Source: Dryocosmus kuriphilus (lineage: Eukaryota; Arthropoda; Insecta; Hymenoptera; Cynipidae). Taken from it: DNA of 64,000 nt. Below, one piece after another: positions 31,101-42,164 of this stretch. Made by a program: the position numbers and the translations under genes. The stretch covers positions 30,527,936 to 30,591,935 of the forward strand of contig CM076191.1 of the NCBI GenBank assembly GCA_038277395.1. Reading direction: 5' to 3'. Every line of letters starts with the position of its first letter. Positions within the stretch are counted from its first letter, which is position 1. The notes beneath the pieces were generated by a model. The model saw only the letters and a list, made by a program, of their open reading frames with translations, did not search any database and was not told the origin of the DNA.

Positions 31101-34100
31101 AACAATTTTACTTTCTTACGTTTTTTTTGTATCTCTCATAGTTTAGCCGGAAAATGGATTTTTTGATTTTTGTGAAAACCGTTTTTGATAGATAAAACCA
31201 TAACCGTTGGTCAAAAACCGCTGGTTAACGAACTCGTCCTTTCTTTTTGGACCTTAAAGAAGTGTGCCAAAGCGCAATCTAATCCGATTAGTCCTTCGAA
31301 AGTTATCGTGGGAACAGACGACAACGACGACAGCGCCAACAGACAGACAGACACGGTCGTAAAAATCATTTTTTCGGATTCAGGAGGTCTCAAAACGTGG
31401 AGATTTCATGAAATCCGCGAAAGTCAAATTTTGCATAAATCTAATACTTTCTCTGATTAGAATGTAAAAATTGCATTTTTCAGCCAAACTGTGTAAAAAA
31501 TGAAGAAATTTACGTTCTAGATATAATTTCATTGATTGGTGAGCACGAGAAACGTGATGAGAATGCGCCTGAGTAGCGGGCAGATTTTTCAATAACTATC
31601 CAATCCGATTAGTCGCTGAAAAGTGGTTTTCTTTGTATTTCATAACATATTTTACGAATAACTCAAAAACTACGCGTCTGATCAAAAAAATGATAGAGAA
31701 CAATTTTATAGATCTTTCTGAGGCGAACAACTTTGTTTAACATTATTTTTCTGTATCTTTCATACTTTGGCGGGAAATTTGAGAACCTTGATTTTTAATA
31801 ACGTTTTATCGATTAAAACAAAAACCGTGCATTTTATGAAAAAATGGTTAAAACAAAATTTGTAGATCCTTTTAAATTGAACAACTTTGTTCTTTACCAT
31901 TTTTTTGTATCTTGAATATTTTGGCGGGAAACCACAGTTTTTTAATTTTAATAGCGTTTTCTTGATTAAAACAAAAACCGTTCATTTTATCAAAAAAACG
32001 GTTAAGACAAAATTTGTAGATTTTTTTGAGATGAACAATTTTACTTTCTTACGTTTTTTTTTGTATCTCTCATAGTTTAGCCGGAAAATGGATTTTTTGA
32101 TTTTTGAAAACCGTTTTTGATGGATAAAACCATAACCGTTGGTCAAAAACTGCTGGTTAACGAACTCGTCCTTTCTTTTTGGACCTTAAAGAAGTGTGCC
32201 AAAGCGCAATCCAATCCGATTAGTCCTTCGAAAGTTATCGTGGGAACAGAAGACAACGACGACAACGACGACAACGACAACGACGACAACGCCAACAGAT
32301 AGACAGACACGATCGTAAAAACCATTTTTTCGGATTCAGGAGGTCTCAAAACGTGGAGATTTCATGAAATCCGCGAAAGTCAAATTTTGCGTAAATCTAA
32401 TACTTTCTCTGATGAGAATGTAAAAATTGCATTTTTCAGCCAAACTGTGTAAAAAATGAAGAAATTTACGTTCTAGATATAATTTCATTGATTGGTGAGC
32501 ACGAGAAACGTGATGAGAATGCGCCTGAGTAGCGGGCAGATTTTTCAATAACTATCCAATCCGATTAGTCGCTGAAAAGTGGTTTTCTTTGTATTTCATA
32601 ACATATTTCACGAATAACTCAAAAACTACGCGTCTGATCAAAAAAATGATGGAGAACAATTTTATAGATCTTTTTGAGGCGAACAACTTTGTTTAACATT
32701 ATTTTTCTGTATCTTGCATACTTTGGCGGGAAATTTGAGAACCTTGATTTTTAATAACGTTTTATCGATTAAAACAAAAACCGTGCATTTTATGAAAAAA
32801 TGGTTTAAAACAAAATTTGTAGATCCTTTTAAATTGAACAACTTTGTTCTTTACCATTTTTTTGTATCTTGAATATTTTGGCGGGAAAAAACAGTTTTTT
32901 AATTTTAATAGCGTTTTCTTGATTAAAACAAAAACCGTTCATTTTATCAAAAAACGGTTAAGACAAAGTTTGTAGATTTTTTTGAGATGAACAATTTTAC
33001 TTTCTTACTTTTTTTTTTTGTATCTCTCATAGTTTAGCCGGAAAATGGATTTTTTGATTTTGTGAAAACTGTTTTTGATGGATAAAACCATAACCGTTGG
33101 TCAAAAACCGCTGGTTAACGAACTCGTTCTTTCTTTTTGGACCTTAAAGAAGCGTGCCAAAGCGCAATCCAATCCGATTAGTCCTTCGAAAGTTATCGTG
33201 GGAACAGACGACAACGACGACAACGCCAACAGATAGACAGACACGGTCGTAAAAACCATTTTTTCGGATTCAGGAGGTCTCAAAACGTGGAGATTTCATG
33301 AAATCCGCGAAAGTCAAATTTTGCGTAAATCTAATACTTTCTCTGATGAGAATGTAAAAATTGCATTTTTCAGCCAAACTGTGTAAAAAATGAAGAAATT
33401 TACGTTCTAGATATAATTTCATTGATTGGTGAGCACGAGAAACGTGATGAGAATGCGCCTGAGTAGCGGGCAGATTTTTCAATAACTATCCAATCCGATT
33501 AGTCGCTGAAAAGTGGTTTTCTTTGTATTTCATAACATATTTCACGAATAACTCAAAAACTACGCGTCTGATCAAAAAAATGATGGAGAACAATTTTATA
33601 GATCTTTTTGAGGCGAACAACTTTGTTTAACATTATTTTTCTGTATCTTGCATACTTTGGCGGGAAATTTGAGAACCTTGATTTTTAATAACGTTTTATC
33701 GATTAAAACAAAAACCGTGCATTTTATGAAAAAATGGTTTAAACAAAATTTGTAGATCCTTTTAAATTGAACAACTTTGTTTTTTACCATTTTTTTGTAT
33801 CTTGAATATTTTGGCGGGAAACCACAGTTTTTTAATTTTAATAGCGTTTTCTTGATTAAAATAAAAACCGTTCATTTTATCAAAAAACGGTTAGGACAAA
33901 ATTTGTAGATTTTTTTGAGATGAACAATTTTACTTTCTTACGTTTTTTTTTGTATCTCTCATAGTTTAGCCGGAAAATGGATTTTTTGATTTTGTGAAAA
34001 CCGTTTTTGATAGATAAAACCATAACCGTTGGTCAAAAACCGCTGGTTAACGAACTCGTCCTTTCTTTTTGGACCTTAAAGAAGTGTGCCAAAGCGCAAT

Positions 34101-36237
34101 CTAATCCGATTAGTCCTTCGAAAGTTATCGTGGGAACAGACGACAACGACGACAGCGCCAACAGACAGACAGACACGGTCGTAAAAATCATTTTTTCGGA
34201 TTCAGGAGGTCTCAAAACGTGGAGATTTCATGAAATCCGCGAAAGTCAAATTTTGCATAAATCTAATACTTTCTCTGATTAGAATGTAAAAATTGCATTT
34301 TTCAGCCAAACTGTGTAAAAAATGAAGAAATTTACGTTCTAGATATAATTTCATTGATTGGTGAGCACGAGAAACGTGATGAGAATGCGCCTGAGTAGCG
34401 GGCAGATTTTTCAATAACTATCCAATCCGATTAGTCGCTGAAAAGTGGTTTTCTTTGTATTTCATAACATATTTTACGAATAACTCAAAAACTACGCGTC
34501 TGATCAAAAAAAATGATAGAGAACAATTTTATAGATCTTTCTGAGGCGAACAACTTTGTTTAACATTATTTTTCTGTATCTTGCATACTTTGGCGGGAAA
34601 TTTGAGAACCTTGATTTTTAATAACGTTTTATCGATTAAAACAAAAACCGTGCATTTTATGAAAAAATGGTTAAAACAAAATTTGTAGATCCTTTTAAAT
34701 TGAACAACTTTGTTCTTTACCATTTTTTTGTATCTTGAATATTTTGGCGGGAAACCACAGTTTTTTAATTTTAATAGCGTTTTCTTGATTAAAACAAAAA
34801 CCGTTCATTTTATCAAAAAACGGTTAAGACAAAAATTTGTAGATTTTTTTGAGATGAACAATTTTACTTTCTTACGTTTTTTTTTTGTATCTCTCATAGT
34901 TTAGCCGGAAAATGGATTTTTTGATTTTTTGAAAACCGTTTTTGATGGATAAAACCATAACCGTTGGTCAAAAACTGCTGGTTAACGAACTCGTCCTTTC
35001 TTTTTGGACCTTAAAGAAGTGTGCCAAAGCGCAATCCAATCCGATTAGTCCTTCGAAAGTTATCGTGGGAACAGAAGACAACGACGACAACGACGACAAC
35101 GACAACGACGACAACGCCAACAGATAGACAGACACGATCGTAAAAACCATTTTTTCGGATTCAGGAGGTCTCAAAACGTGGAGATTTCATGAAATCCGCG
35201 AAAGTCAAATTTTGCGTAAATCTAATACTTTCTCTGATGAGAATGTAAAAATTGCATTTTTCAGCCAAACTGTGTAAAAAATGAAGAAATTTACGTTCTA
35301 GATATAATTTCATTGATTGGTGAGCACGAGAAACGTGATGAGAATGCACCTGACTAGCGGGCAGATTTTTCAATAACTATCCAATCCGATTAGTCGCTGA
35401 AAAGTGGTTTTCTTTGTATTTCATAACATATTTCACGAATAACTCAAAAACTACGCGTCTGATCAAAAAAATGATGGAGAACAATTTTATAGATCTTTTT
35501 GAGGCGAATAACTTTGTTTAACTTTATATTTCTGTATCTTGCATACTTTGGCGGGAAATTTGAGAACCTTGATTTTTAATAACGTTTTATCGATTAAAAC
35601 AAAAACCGTACATTTTATGAAAAAATGGTTTTTTTTTTTTTTTAAAACAAAATTTGTAGATCTTTTTAAATTGAACAACTTTGTTCTTTACCATTTTTTT
35701 GTATCTTGAATATTTTGGCGGGAAACCACAGTTTTTTAATTTTAATAGCGTTTTCTTGATTAAAACAAAAACCGTTCATTTTATCAAAAAACGGTTAAGA
35801 CAAAGTGTGTAGATTTTTTTGAGATGAACAATTTTACTTTCTTACTTTTTTTTTTGTATCTCTCATAGTTTAGCCGGAAAATGGATTCTTTGATTTTGTG
35901 AAAACCGTTTTTGATGGATAAAACCATAACCGTTGGTCAAAAACCGCTGGTTAACGAACTCGTCCTTTCTTTTTGGACCCTTAAGAAGTGTGCCAAAGCG
36001 CAATCCAATCCGATTAGTTCTTCGAAAGTTATCGTGGGAACAGACGACAACGACGACAACGACAACGACGACAACGACAACGACGACAACGACGACAACG
36101 CCAACAGACAGAGAGACACGGTCGTAAAAAAACCATTTTTTCGGATTCAGGAGGTCTCAAAACGTGGAGATTTCATGAAATCCGCGAAAGTCAAATTTTG
36201 CATAAATCTAATACTTTCTCTGATGAGAATGTAAAAA

Positions 36238-37410
36238 TGTCCAGAAAAACATTTTTGTTACTTTAAGGTTACAGTTTGCTTGCATATCGGTTTGAACTTG
36301 TGAATTAAAGTTTTTATTTAATAATGTTTCACATAATGCTGCGGGCTTTTAATACTTTTTAATAATTGAAGCGCTGCTTGTGAACTATTCACATTACATA
36401 CTCAATTTTTGCACAAAAAGACACTCGATTTGAAACTTGCAATGTTCTTTGCTTGAAAAGGTTGCTACGCTATGAAGTTGAAGAAAAAATACCCAAAAAG
36501 CAAAAATTCCTATAGATGTCAACTGTTTGACACAATGAAAAAACTTTTTAGCACTAGTCTTATCCAGGTAAATAATCATTTATAGAATTACATGTTTATT
36601 TTAATAGTACGCAGTGAGTCTAATTATCAATAATTCAATTGACGTTTGGTATGTTCATCAAAATATACAATTTATAAAAATTTAAGTGTATTTTTTAAGG
36701 TTAGAATCGTCATCGGTCATTTTAAAAAGAATATTTTTTCCCCTTTTTACATACCTATGTCTGGAAATATAAACGCCTTTCTAAAAGAATATGGTAAGCA
36801 ATTTTTTAGAAAATTAACTGTAAATTGTATTTTATTATGTGGCGAAAATGAGAAAAAACAAAGAGTATTGTGCGTATGCAGACAAAACACCCATACACAG
36901 AACAATAAATTTTGCTTTTTGAGTTTTTCTCCTTCAACTCCACAGCGTAGAAATGTTTGGAAGCAAAGAACTTTATATTATTCGAATTATTATTGTCTCA
37001 AAGTACTTTTAAAAATATTTCGAACTAAAGGAAGCGAATTTTTCTACTCTAGGGCATGCAAATATTTAAAATTTATCTACTTATGTCAGCCATCTTTATT
37101 TTTCCAATGGTGGCGCTCCCAAGAATTCAAATCCCATTAGTGCGTTTGATTGAAGATTTTTGTTAAGTCAACCAAATTATTGTGTTTAGTTAACCAAATT
37201 GTTTTGTTAAGTTAACCCAATAATTTTCTAAAAATAATATCTAACGCTCAACAGTAAACACATTTATTTGTTTGAATCAACTAAACACGGACAAATAAAT
37301 AATTACTTTAAATGGATCAAATGAATCCATTGCGTTTTTTTTAAAAAGAACCAAAGTGTTATTTGCGTTAACCAAATGTTTTCGTTTCAACAAACAAACT
37401 AGGTTGAACA
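36238..37410. other. Unassigned AT-rich DNA with a possible short exon
   Basis: A 164-codon frame spans 36646-37140 on the plus strand without recognisable motifs or coding-like composition. Inside it, ATGTCTGGAAATATAAACGC (from about 36757) runs for a dozen codons into TATGGTAAGC, a fair 5' splice site, so a small first exon is conceivable but unproven. From about 37160, repeated GTTAACCAAAT / GTTGAACAAA motifs begin and continue on the far side of the BEL element. Confidence 0.3.
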
Positions 37411-37415
37411 AAGTG

Positions 37416-37951
37416 TGTTTAATTGTTAAAATAACAATTAGTCTTGAACTGTTCTGAATTAAGAATTGATATTTATTTCACTCAATAATGCTGTTACAAA
37501 TATATACGTGATCACACATTGAATTTACATGGTTGAATAAAAGTTCGTACAATAAAACAGAGTTCAGCAACGCGGCTCATGAACGTCTCACGTCCCGACG
37601 TGTTCTGCCTTCCAAAACGAGGGTTCGCTACTGCTTGGTGCATCGTCCAACGTTGCCATGCAAAAAATACCAAACTTGACGACAATACAAAATGTGGCAA
37701 CGCTGGAGGAGTCTTCTTAAAGATTTAGAAAACTAGAAACTAATTCCAAGACCAGGGTAGCAAGAGTGACCAGGCCCGGAAATGGTTTATGAGGGTTGAA
37801 GTCCCCTTCAATTTGTGAAAATACGAGTCAAGTTACAAGTGGTAGGCGTAGCGCCGACGGAAGCGCCCAAACTTCTAGCTAACACATTTTCCGAGACCAG
37901 CATAATGAAGGAATTCAGAATAAATCCTGTCCAAGTTCTGGAATCTGGACA
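37416..37951 (-). repeat. 3' LTR of the BEL element (536 bp)
   Basis: Matches 43935-44468 with about 1.5% divergence. The LTR ends are TGTTTAATTG and CTGGACA. An open frame of 62 codons (37512-37700) is conserved in both LTRs only because the LTRs are copies. Confidence 0.92.
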
Positions 37952-38168
37952 TACTGCCCACTTTGAAAGATTATCTTTCAACTGTATTTTAAAGACTGAA
38001 CTATAATTGTGCCTGAGAACTAACAAGATGATTCAAATAGGTATTATAGTTTAAAATAGATAAGTCAATAATAGAATACATGCTAAATTCGTAAATCTAA
38101 TAGGATTACATAATGACATAATTGTTCATAGAAGATAATTCATCAAAATAGAATGTAATCTCTTAATT

Positions 38169-38906
38169 TCATTGAGGAGACTCAATGATATCCTGATCAA
38201 TCGGCAGCATACATAATTTGGAAACTGATCGTTTAATAATGGTGTCAGAGACACGAACTGAGACCACACGTATTATGTTATCACGGCCGGGGTGAAGTTC
38301 CAGGATGCGACCAAGTCGTCACTTCATGGGCGGTTGATTGTCTTCCTTGACAATTACCATAGTACCTGGTGCTAACGGACCAGTCTGGTTTCGTGTCCAT
38401 TTGTGTCGTTGCTGTAGTTGCCCTAAGTATTCGAGATGCCAACGTTGCCAGAAATGTTGTAACATCTGTTGAAGGTGCTCGTACCGTGAGAGACGGTTCT
38501 GTGGGACATTTTGCAGATCTGGTTGCGGTAAAGCGGCTAGAGAGTCTCCAATCAGGAAATGTCCAGGAGTCAAGGGAGTTAGGTCTTTGGGATCACTGGA
38601 CAGTGGGGAGAGGGGACGTGAATTTAAGCAGGATTCGACTTGCGTTAGAACCGTGTACAGTTCTTCGAATGTTAATCGGGTTTCTCCTATCACACGTGTT
38701 AAATGTTTTTTTGCTGACTTGACGGCCCCTTCCCATAATCCTCCAAAATTGGGTGCATGAAGAGGAATCATGTGCCATTGAATTTGTTCCCGTGACAAAA
38801 AATCGTTGACTGTTTCTTGGAATTTGTGATCTTTTAGCATTTTACCTAATTCATTGAGCTCATTTCTCGCTCCTACAAAGTTTGTCCCATTATCTGAATG
38901 AATATG
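38169..38906 (-). pseudogene. BEL pol 3' part: integrase core end and C-terminal domain, cut by stops
   Basis: Continues the frame of the main pol segment after the TAG at 38907-38909. It opens with HIHSDNGTNF, which holds the second catalytic Asp of integrase. PNFGGLWEGAVKSAKKHL follows, containing the catalytic Glu. Next come ESCLNSRPLSPLSSDPKDL and LTPGHFLIGD, then FWQRWHLEYLGQLQQRHKW, the DUF5641-type C-terminal domain of Pao integrases. A TGA at 38319-38321 sits where the family has Trp, just after NQPPMK. The frame then reads on through GRILELHPGRDNIIRVVSV to the natural end at 38169-38171. Residues are otherwise well conserved, which supports recent inactivation by nonsense changes only. 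Confidence 0.85.
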
Positions 38907-41900
38907 CTAAGATTTACCACGACGGGCCACAAAACGACGGAGACAATTTAAAAAAGCGTTAGTGCTCAAATCACGAGCAAGTTCGATGTGAACGGCCTTG
39001 GTAGAAAAACATGCAAATATACAAATGTAGGCCTTAGAGGTAACTCGACTTCGTAAACGTTCGATGACATTGTATGGTCCTGCGTAATCAACTCCACAAA
39101 CATAAAATGGGCGATTTTGAGTGACTCGCGCTGAAGGCAAATCACCCATCATATATTCTACACATTTTGGCCGAGCTCTAAAACATTGAACGCATTTTCT
39201 AAGGACACCCTTAACTGTATTTTTACAAGACAATGGCCAATATCGCGATCTCAATGATGCCATCACAGATTGGCATCCGGCGTGCATTAATTTTTTATGT
39301 TCCTCAGATATTAACAGAGTCGTCAGCGGATTGCTTGGTGCTACAATTATAGGGTGTTTTTGATCAAATGTTATAAGGGCGTTCACAAGTCTACCGCCCA
39401 CTCTGAGAAGTCCGTTTTGATCTAAAAAGGGTTTCAAAGAGGACAACCTGCTTTTATTCGAAACCTGCTTAGATTCTTGAATTTCTTTAAGTTCTGTTGA
39501 AAAGTCCTGAATCTGAGCGAGGTTTAAGAGGCAAATTAACGATCTTGATAATTCCACGGTATCAAGGTTGCCTATTGTTCGATTCTTCCAGTTACATTTT
39601 AGATTTTTAATAAATTGCAAGCAATACGCCGTGACTCTGATTACACGATGCAATGAGGAATATCGCGCAAGTAAACCAAAATCTCGTTCCGTAGTTAAAA
39701 TAACGACTTTCTCGCACCTTCGCTCTTCGGGTACAGTCTTAAGCGTATCTAATTTCTCTCTTCGTTGAGATGGCCAATTTTCCTTTTGTTGAGAGAGCCA
39801 AACTGGTCCGTTCCACCAAAGTTTCGAGCCATCGAGATCTGAAGGGTCGATGCCACGTGAGATCAGATCAGCTGGATTCTCACAAGTTGATACGTGATTC
39901 CATTTTTCTTTATTGGTCAGTTGTTGAATCTCACTGGTTCGATTAGCAACAAAGGTTTTCCAGCGCCTGGAAGGCGACTGAGTCCAACAAAGAGTTACCG
40001 TTGAGTCAGACCAGAAAAACTTATCTTCAAATTCTAGTGTTAAGGATGTATTTACGGTTTCGGTTAGCTGAGCGAGAATCAATGCCGCTTGCAGTTCTAG
40101 ACGAGGCAGAGATATTTTTTTTAAGGGTGCCACTCGCGATTTAGCGCACAGAAGGCGAACAGTGTGCTGACCAATTTTGCTACAAGTTCTTAAATACACG
40201 CATGCCCCGTATGCAGTTTCTGAAGCGTCACAAAATCCGTGAAGCTGCACGGTAATAAAGTCCAGACAGCATGCAAATCTAGGTACTGAAATTTTATTAA
40301 TAGATTTTAATTGATCATTAAATTCAGTCCATAGCGAGTGTAAATCCTGTGGGAGAGTCTCATCCCAATGTAGTTGCAATTGCCACAATTCTTGCATGAT
40401 TATTTTTGCACGAATAATTGCAGGTCTGACTAGACCCAATGGATCAAAAATCTGGGCAATGCTTGATAAAATGGTCCTTTTTGATACCTTCTGAGAAGAC
40501 GATTCTTGCACCGAATATTTTAGAGTGTCCTTCAGAGGATCCCAACTGAGCCCCAGTGTTTTTGGATCCTTATCTGACTGAATCAGTTTCTCATTTTCAG
40601 AATAATACTCATGTTCTAAGAGTACTTGCGGATTATTAGAGGCCCATTTTCTTAACGTTAGTCCAGCTGATGGTAGAAGTTGTATGAGCTCTTTCCGAAG
40701 CTTCCTCGCCTCTTCAACGTTGCTCGATCCTGTCAACAGGTCATCCACATAGAAGTCACGAATAATGACCTCGCTCGTGCAAGGATAATTTTCTTTATTT
40801 TCCTCGCCAATTTGTCGCAGGGAGCGAGTGGCCAAAAATGGGGCTGAGGTCGTACCGTACGTTACTGTTTTTAATCTAAAATGCTGGATGGGTTTCGAGG
40901 GGTCCGTTCTCCACACGATTCTTTGTAGATCGTGTTGATTCTTATCAATTTTTATTTGACGGTGCATTGTCGTTACATCGGCGGATAAAACAACTGGGTG
41001 TTGCCGAAAACGCAAAATTGTTGAAAATAGATCATTTTGAACCCCGTAGCCAATTCTTTGGACCTCATTGAGTGAGAGTCCAGAGGAAGGTTTTGCACTA
41101 CCGTCAAAAACTACTCGTACACTTAAAGTGGTGCTACCTTCTTTCATCACTGCGTGGTGCGGGAGATAATACACTGGCTTGTCACATTTTAATTCACTCT
41201 CTGGAATCAGAGACATATGTCCTTGATTTTCGTACTCAGACAGGAGCTCATTATATTTGTCCTTTAATTGAGCGTCCTTGCTCAATTTTCGCTCCACGGA
41301 GAATAGTCGTTTACACGCCATGTTAAATGTGTCACCGAGTTCATTAACTTCGTCCTTGAAGGGCATGGATACAATAAAGCGTCCCTCGGAATCACGTCTC
41401 GTGGTTGCGTTGAAGTGTTGTTCACAGTCATCATTTGGGTCCAGTGGTGGGTAATTTCCTCTTTTCGAATGATTCTCGATTTCCCAGAATCTCTCGATCT
41501 CTTGATGAAGTTGCTGATTAGTAATCACATTACATATCACTCTTGGCTTGTGTTGCGGTGGTGGAAGTTCCATTGGCCCAGCCACAATCCATCCCAGCTG
41601 AGTTTTCTGGAGGAGAGGTTGATAGTCACGTAGCTGTACTTGACCTATGCACAGCAGTTTCCAGAATAAACTGCCTCCAATTAATAAATCAACTGGGCGA
41701 GTATCTGCGAACTTCGGATCAGCTAATGTAAGTCCATCTGGAATCTTAAATTCGGTGCGCCGTAAAGGTGCATTTGGCATACCTTCCGTGATGGCTGCCG
41801 AAATCAAACACGTGATCTTTTGTGAATATCCGGTGCATCGCGAAGCGAACGTAACCTGGACGCAATACTGAGGTTCTTGTGTCGCTTTAAAAACACCCGA

Positions 41901-42053
41901 CACGATTGTTTCTGATTTTTTAACCGGTAATTTGAGACGTTTACAAAATTCGTCCGTCATTAAATGGACTTGACTGCATGAATCAAGTAAAGCACGACAC
42001 TCGTGTCGATTTCCGTATCGATCCTTCACGTACACAATTGCGGTTCCAAGCAT
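38907..42053 (-). CDS. pol: BEL pol: protease, Pao-type RT, RNase H, integrase N-terminal half
   Basis: A 1,048-codon open stretch (open codons continue upstream to the gag stop at 42165). The protease active site appears as ALLDSCSQVHLM (about 21-32), with Cys where Asp-Ser/Thr-Gly is usual. RT of the Pao type runs from about 280 to 480: VRVVFDGSAKPSSGLSLNE, D359 in LSADVTTMHRQIKI, and the YVDD box at 435-438. RNase H has LHGFCDASETAYGACVYLR, LPRLELQAAL and FFWSDSTVTLCW. The integrase zinc region is HAGCQSV…YWPL…CVQCFRARP, and the core begins CGVDYAGPY. The stretch ends at TAG (38907-38909) between GKS and HIHSDNGTNF, inside the integrase core, so integrase is truncated. All RT and RNase H catalytic residues remain. 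Confidence 0.92.
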   Translation of the reverse strand: MLGTAIVYVKDRYGNRHECRALLDSCSQVHLMTDEFCKRLKLPVKKSETIVSGVFKATQEPQYCVQVTFASRCTGYSQKITCLISAAITEGMPNAPLRRTEFKIPDGLTLADPKFADTRPVDLLIGGSLFWKLLCIGQVQLRDYQPLLQKTQLGWIVAGPMELPPPQHKPRVICNVITNQQLHQEIERFWEIENHSKRGNYPPLDPNDDCEQHFNATTRRDSEGRFIVSMPFKDEVNELGDTFNMACKRLFSVERKLSKDAQLKDKYNELLSEYENQGHMSLIPESELKCDKPVYYLPHHAVMKEGSTTLSVRVVFDGSAKPSSGLSLNEVQRIGYGVQNDLFSTILRFRQHPVVLSADVTTMHRQIKIDKNQHDLQRIVWRTDPSKPIQHFRLKTVTYGTTSAPFLATRSLRQIGEENKENYPCTSEVIIRDFYVDDLLTGSSNVEEARKLRKELIQLLPSAGLTLRKWASNNPQVLLEHEYYSENEKLIQSDKDPKTLGLSWDPLKDTLKYSVQESSSQKVSKRTILSSIAQIFDPLGLVRPAIIRAKIIMQELWQLQLHWDETLPQDLHSLWTEFNDQLKSINKISVPRFACCLDFITVQLHGFCDASETAYGACVYLRTCSKIGQHTVRLLCAKSRVAPLKKISLPRLELQAALILAQLTETVNTSLTLEFEDKFFWSDSTVTLCWTQSPSRRWKTFVANRTSEIQQLTNKEKWNHVSTCENPADLISRGIDPSDLDGSKLWWNGPVWLSQQKENWPSQRREKLDTLKTVPEERRCEKVVILTTERDFGLLARYSSLHRVIRVTAYCLQFIKNLKCNWKNRTIGNLDTVELSRSLICLLNLAQIQDFSTELKEIQESKQVSNKSRLSSLKPFLDQNGLLRVGGRLVNALITFDQKHPIIVAPSNPLTTLLISEEHKKLMHAGCQSVMASLRSRYWPLSCKNTVKGVLRKCVQCFRARPKCVEYMMGDLPSARVTQNRPFYVCGVDYAGPYNVIERLRSRVTSKAYICIFACFSTKAVHIELARDLSTNAFLNCLRRFVARRGKS

Positions 42054-42164
42054 GACATGAATAGTATCTCCGCGTTTAGCTACAGAGTGAGCGACGGTGA
42101 CGGTCTTATTTGATGGTTCAGTTGTTTCCTTCGAATTTGAAGGTGTTTCTTCACGTTTTGCGGT

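Larger units (their letters stand above)
21293..36237 (-). repeat. Helentron-derived tandem array with three-monomer higher-order repeat, split by a Gypsy insertion
   Basis: The array is bounded by a Helentron-like 3' terminus (AAAAAATCTGCCCGC, 21293) and a 5' terminus (GATGAGAATGTAAAAA, 36237). The landmark TTCAGGAGGTCTCAAAACGT recurs about every 932-959 bp at roughly 22401, 28550, 29509, 30447, 31379, 32335, 33269, 34201, 35160 and 36149. The 22401-28550 gap becomes about 939 bp once the Gypsy element and its TSD are removed. Monomers differ by microsatellite length and marker bases and alternate as types A, B and C. Copies three apart are near identical (29.3/32.1/35.0 kb, 30.3/33.1 kb, 31.2/34.0 kb), giving a ~2.82-kb higher-order period. 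Each monomer also carries a plus-oriented 3' terminus (GATGAGAATGCGCCTGAGTA then GCGGGCAGATTTTT), so it is a chimera of two element ends. It encodes no protein. Confidence 0.85.

Noticed and set aside
28373..36234. Repeated open frames of 60-107 codons on both strands across the array (for example Asp-Asn-Asp rich or Ser-Leu rich products)
   Set aside because: They are translations of a GAC/GTC microsatellite and flanking repeat sequence, differ in length with the microsatellite, lack conserved starts and occur on both strands. They reflect the repeat, not genes.
38369..38722. 117-codon plus-strand frame across the BEL pol 3' region
   Set aside because: It is the antisense shadow of the conserved integrase C-terminal domain on the minus strand.
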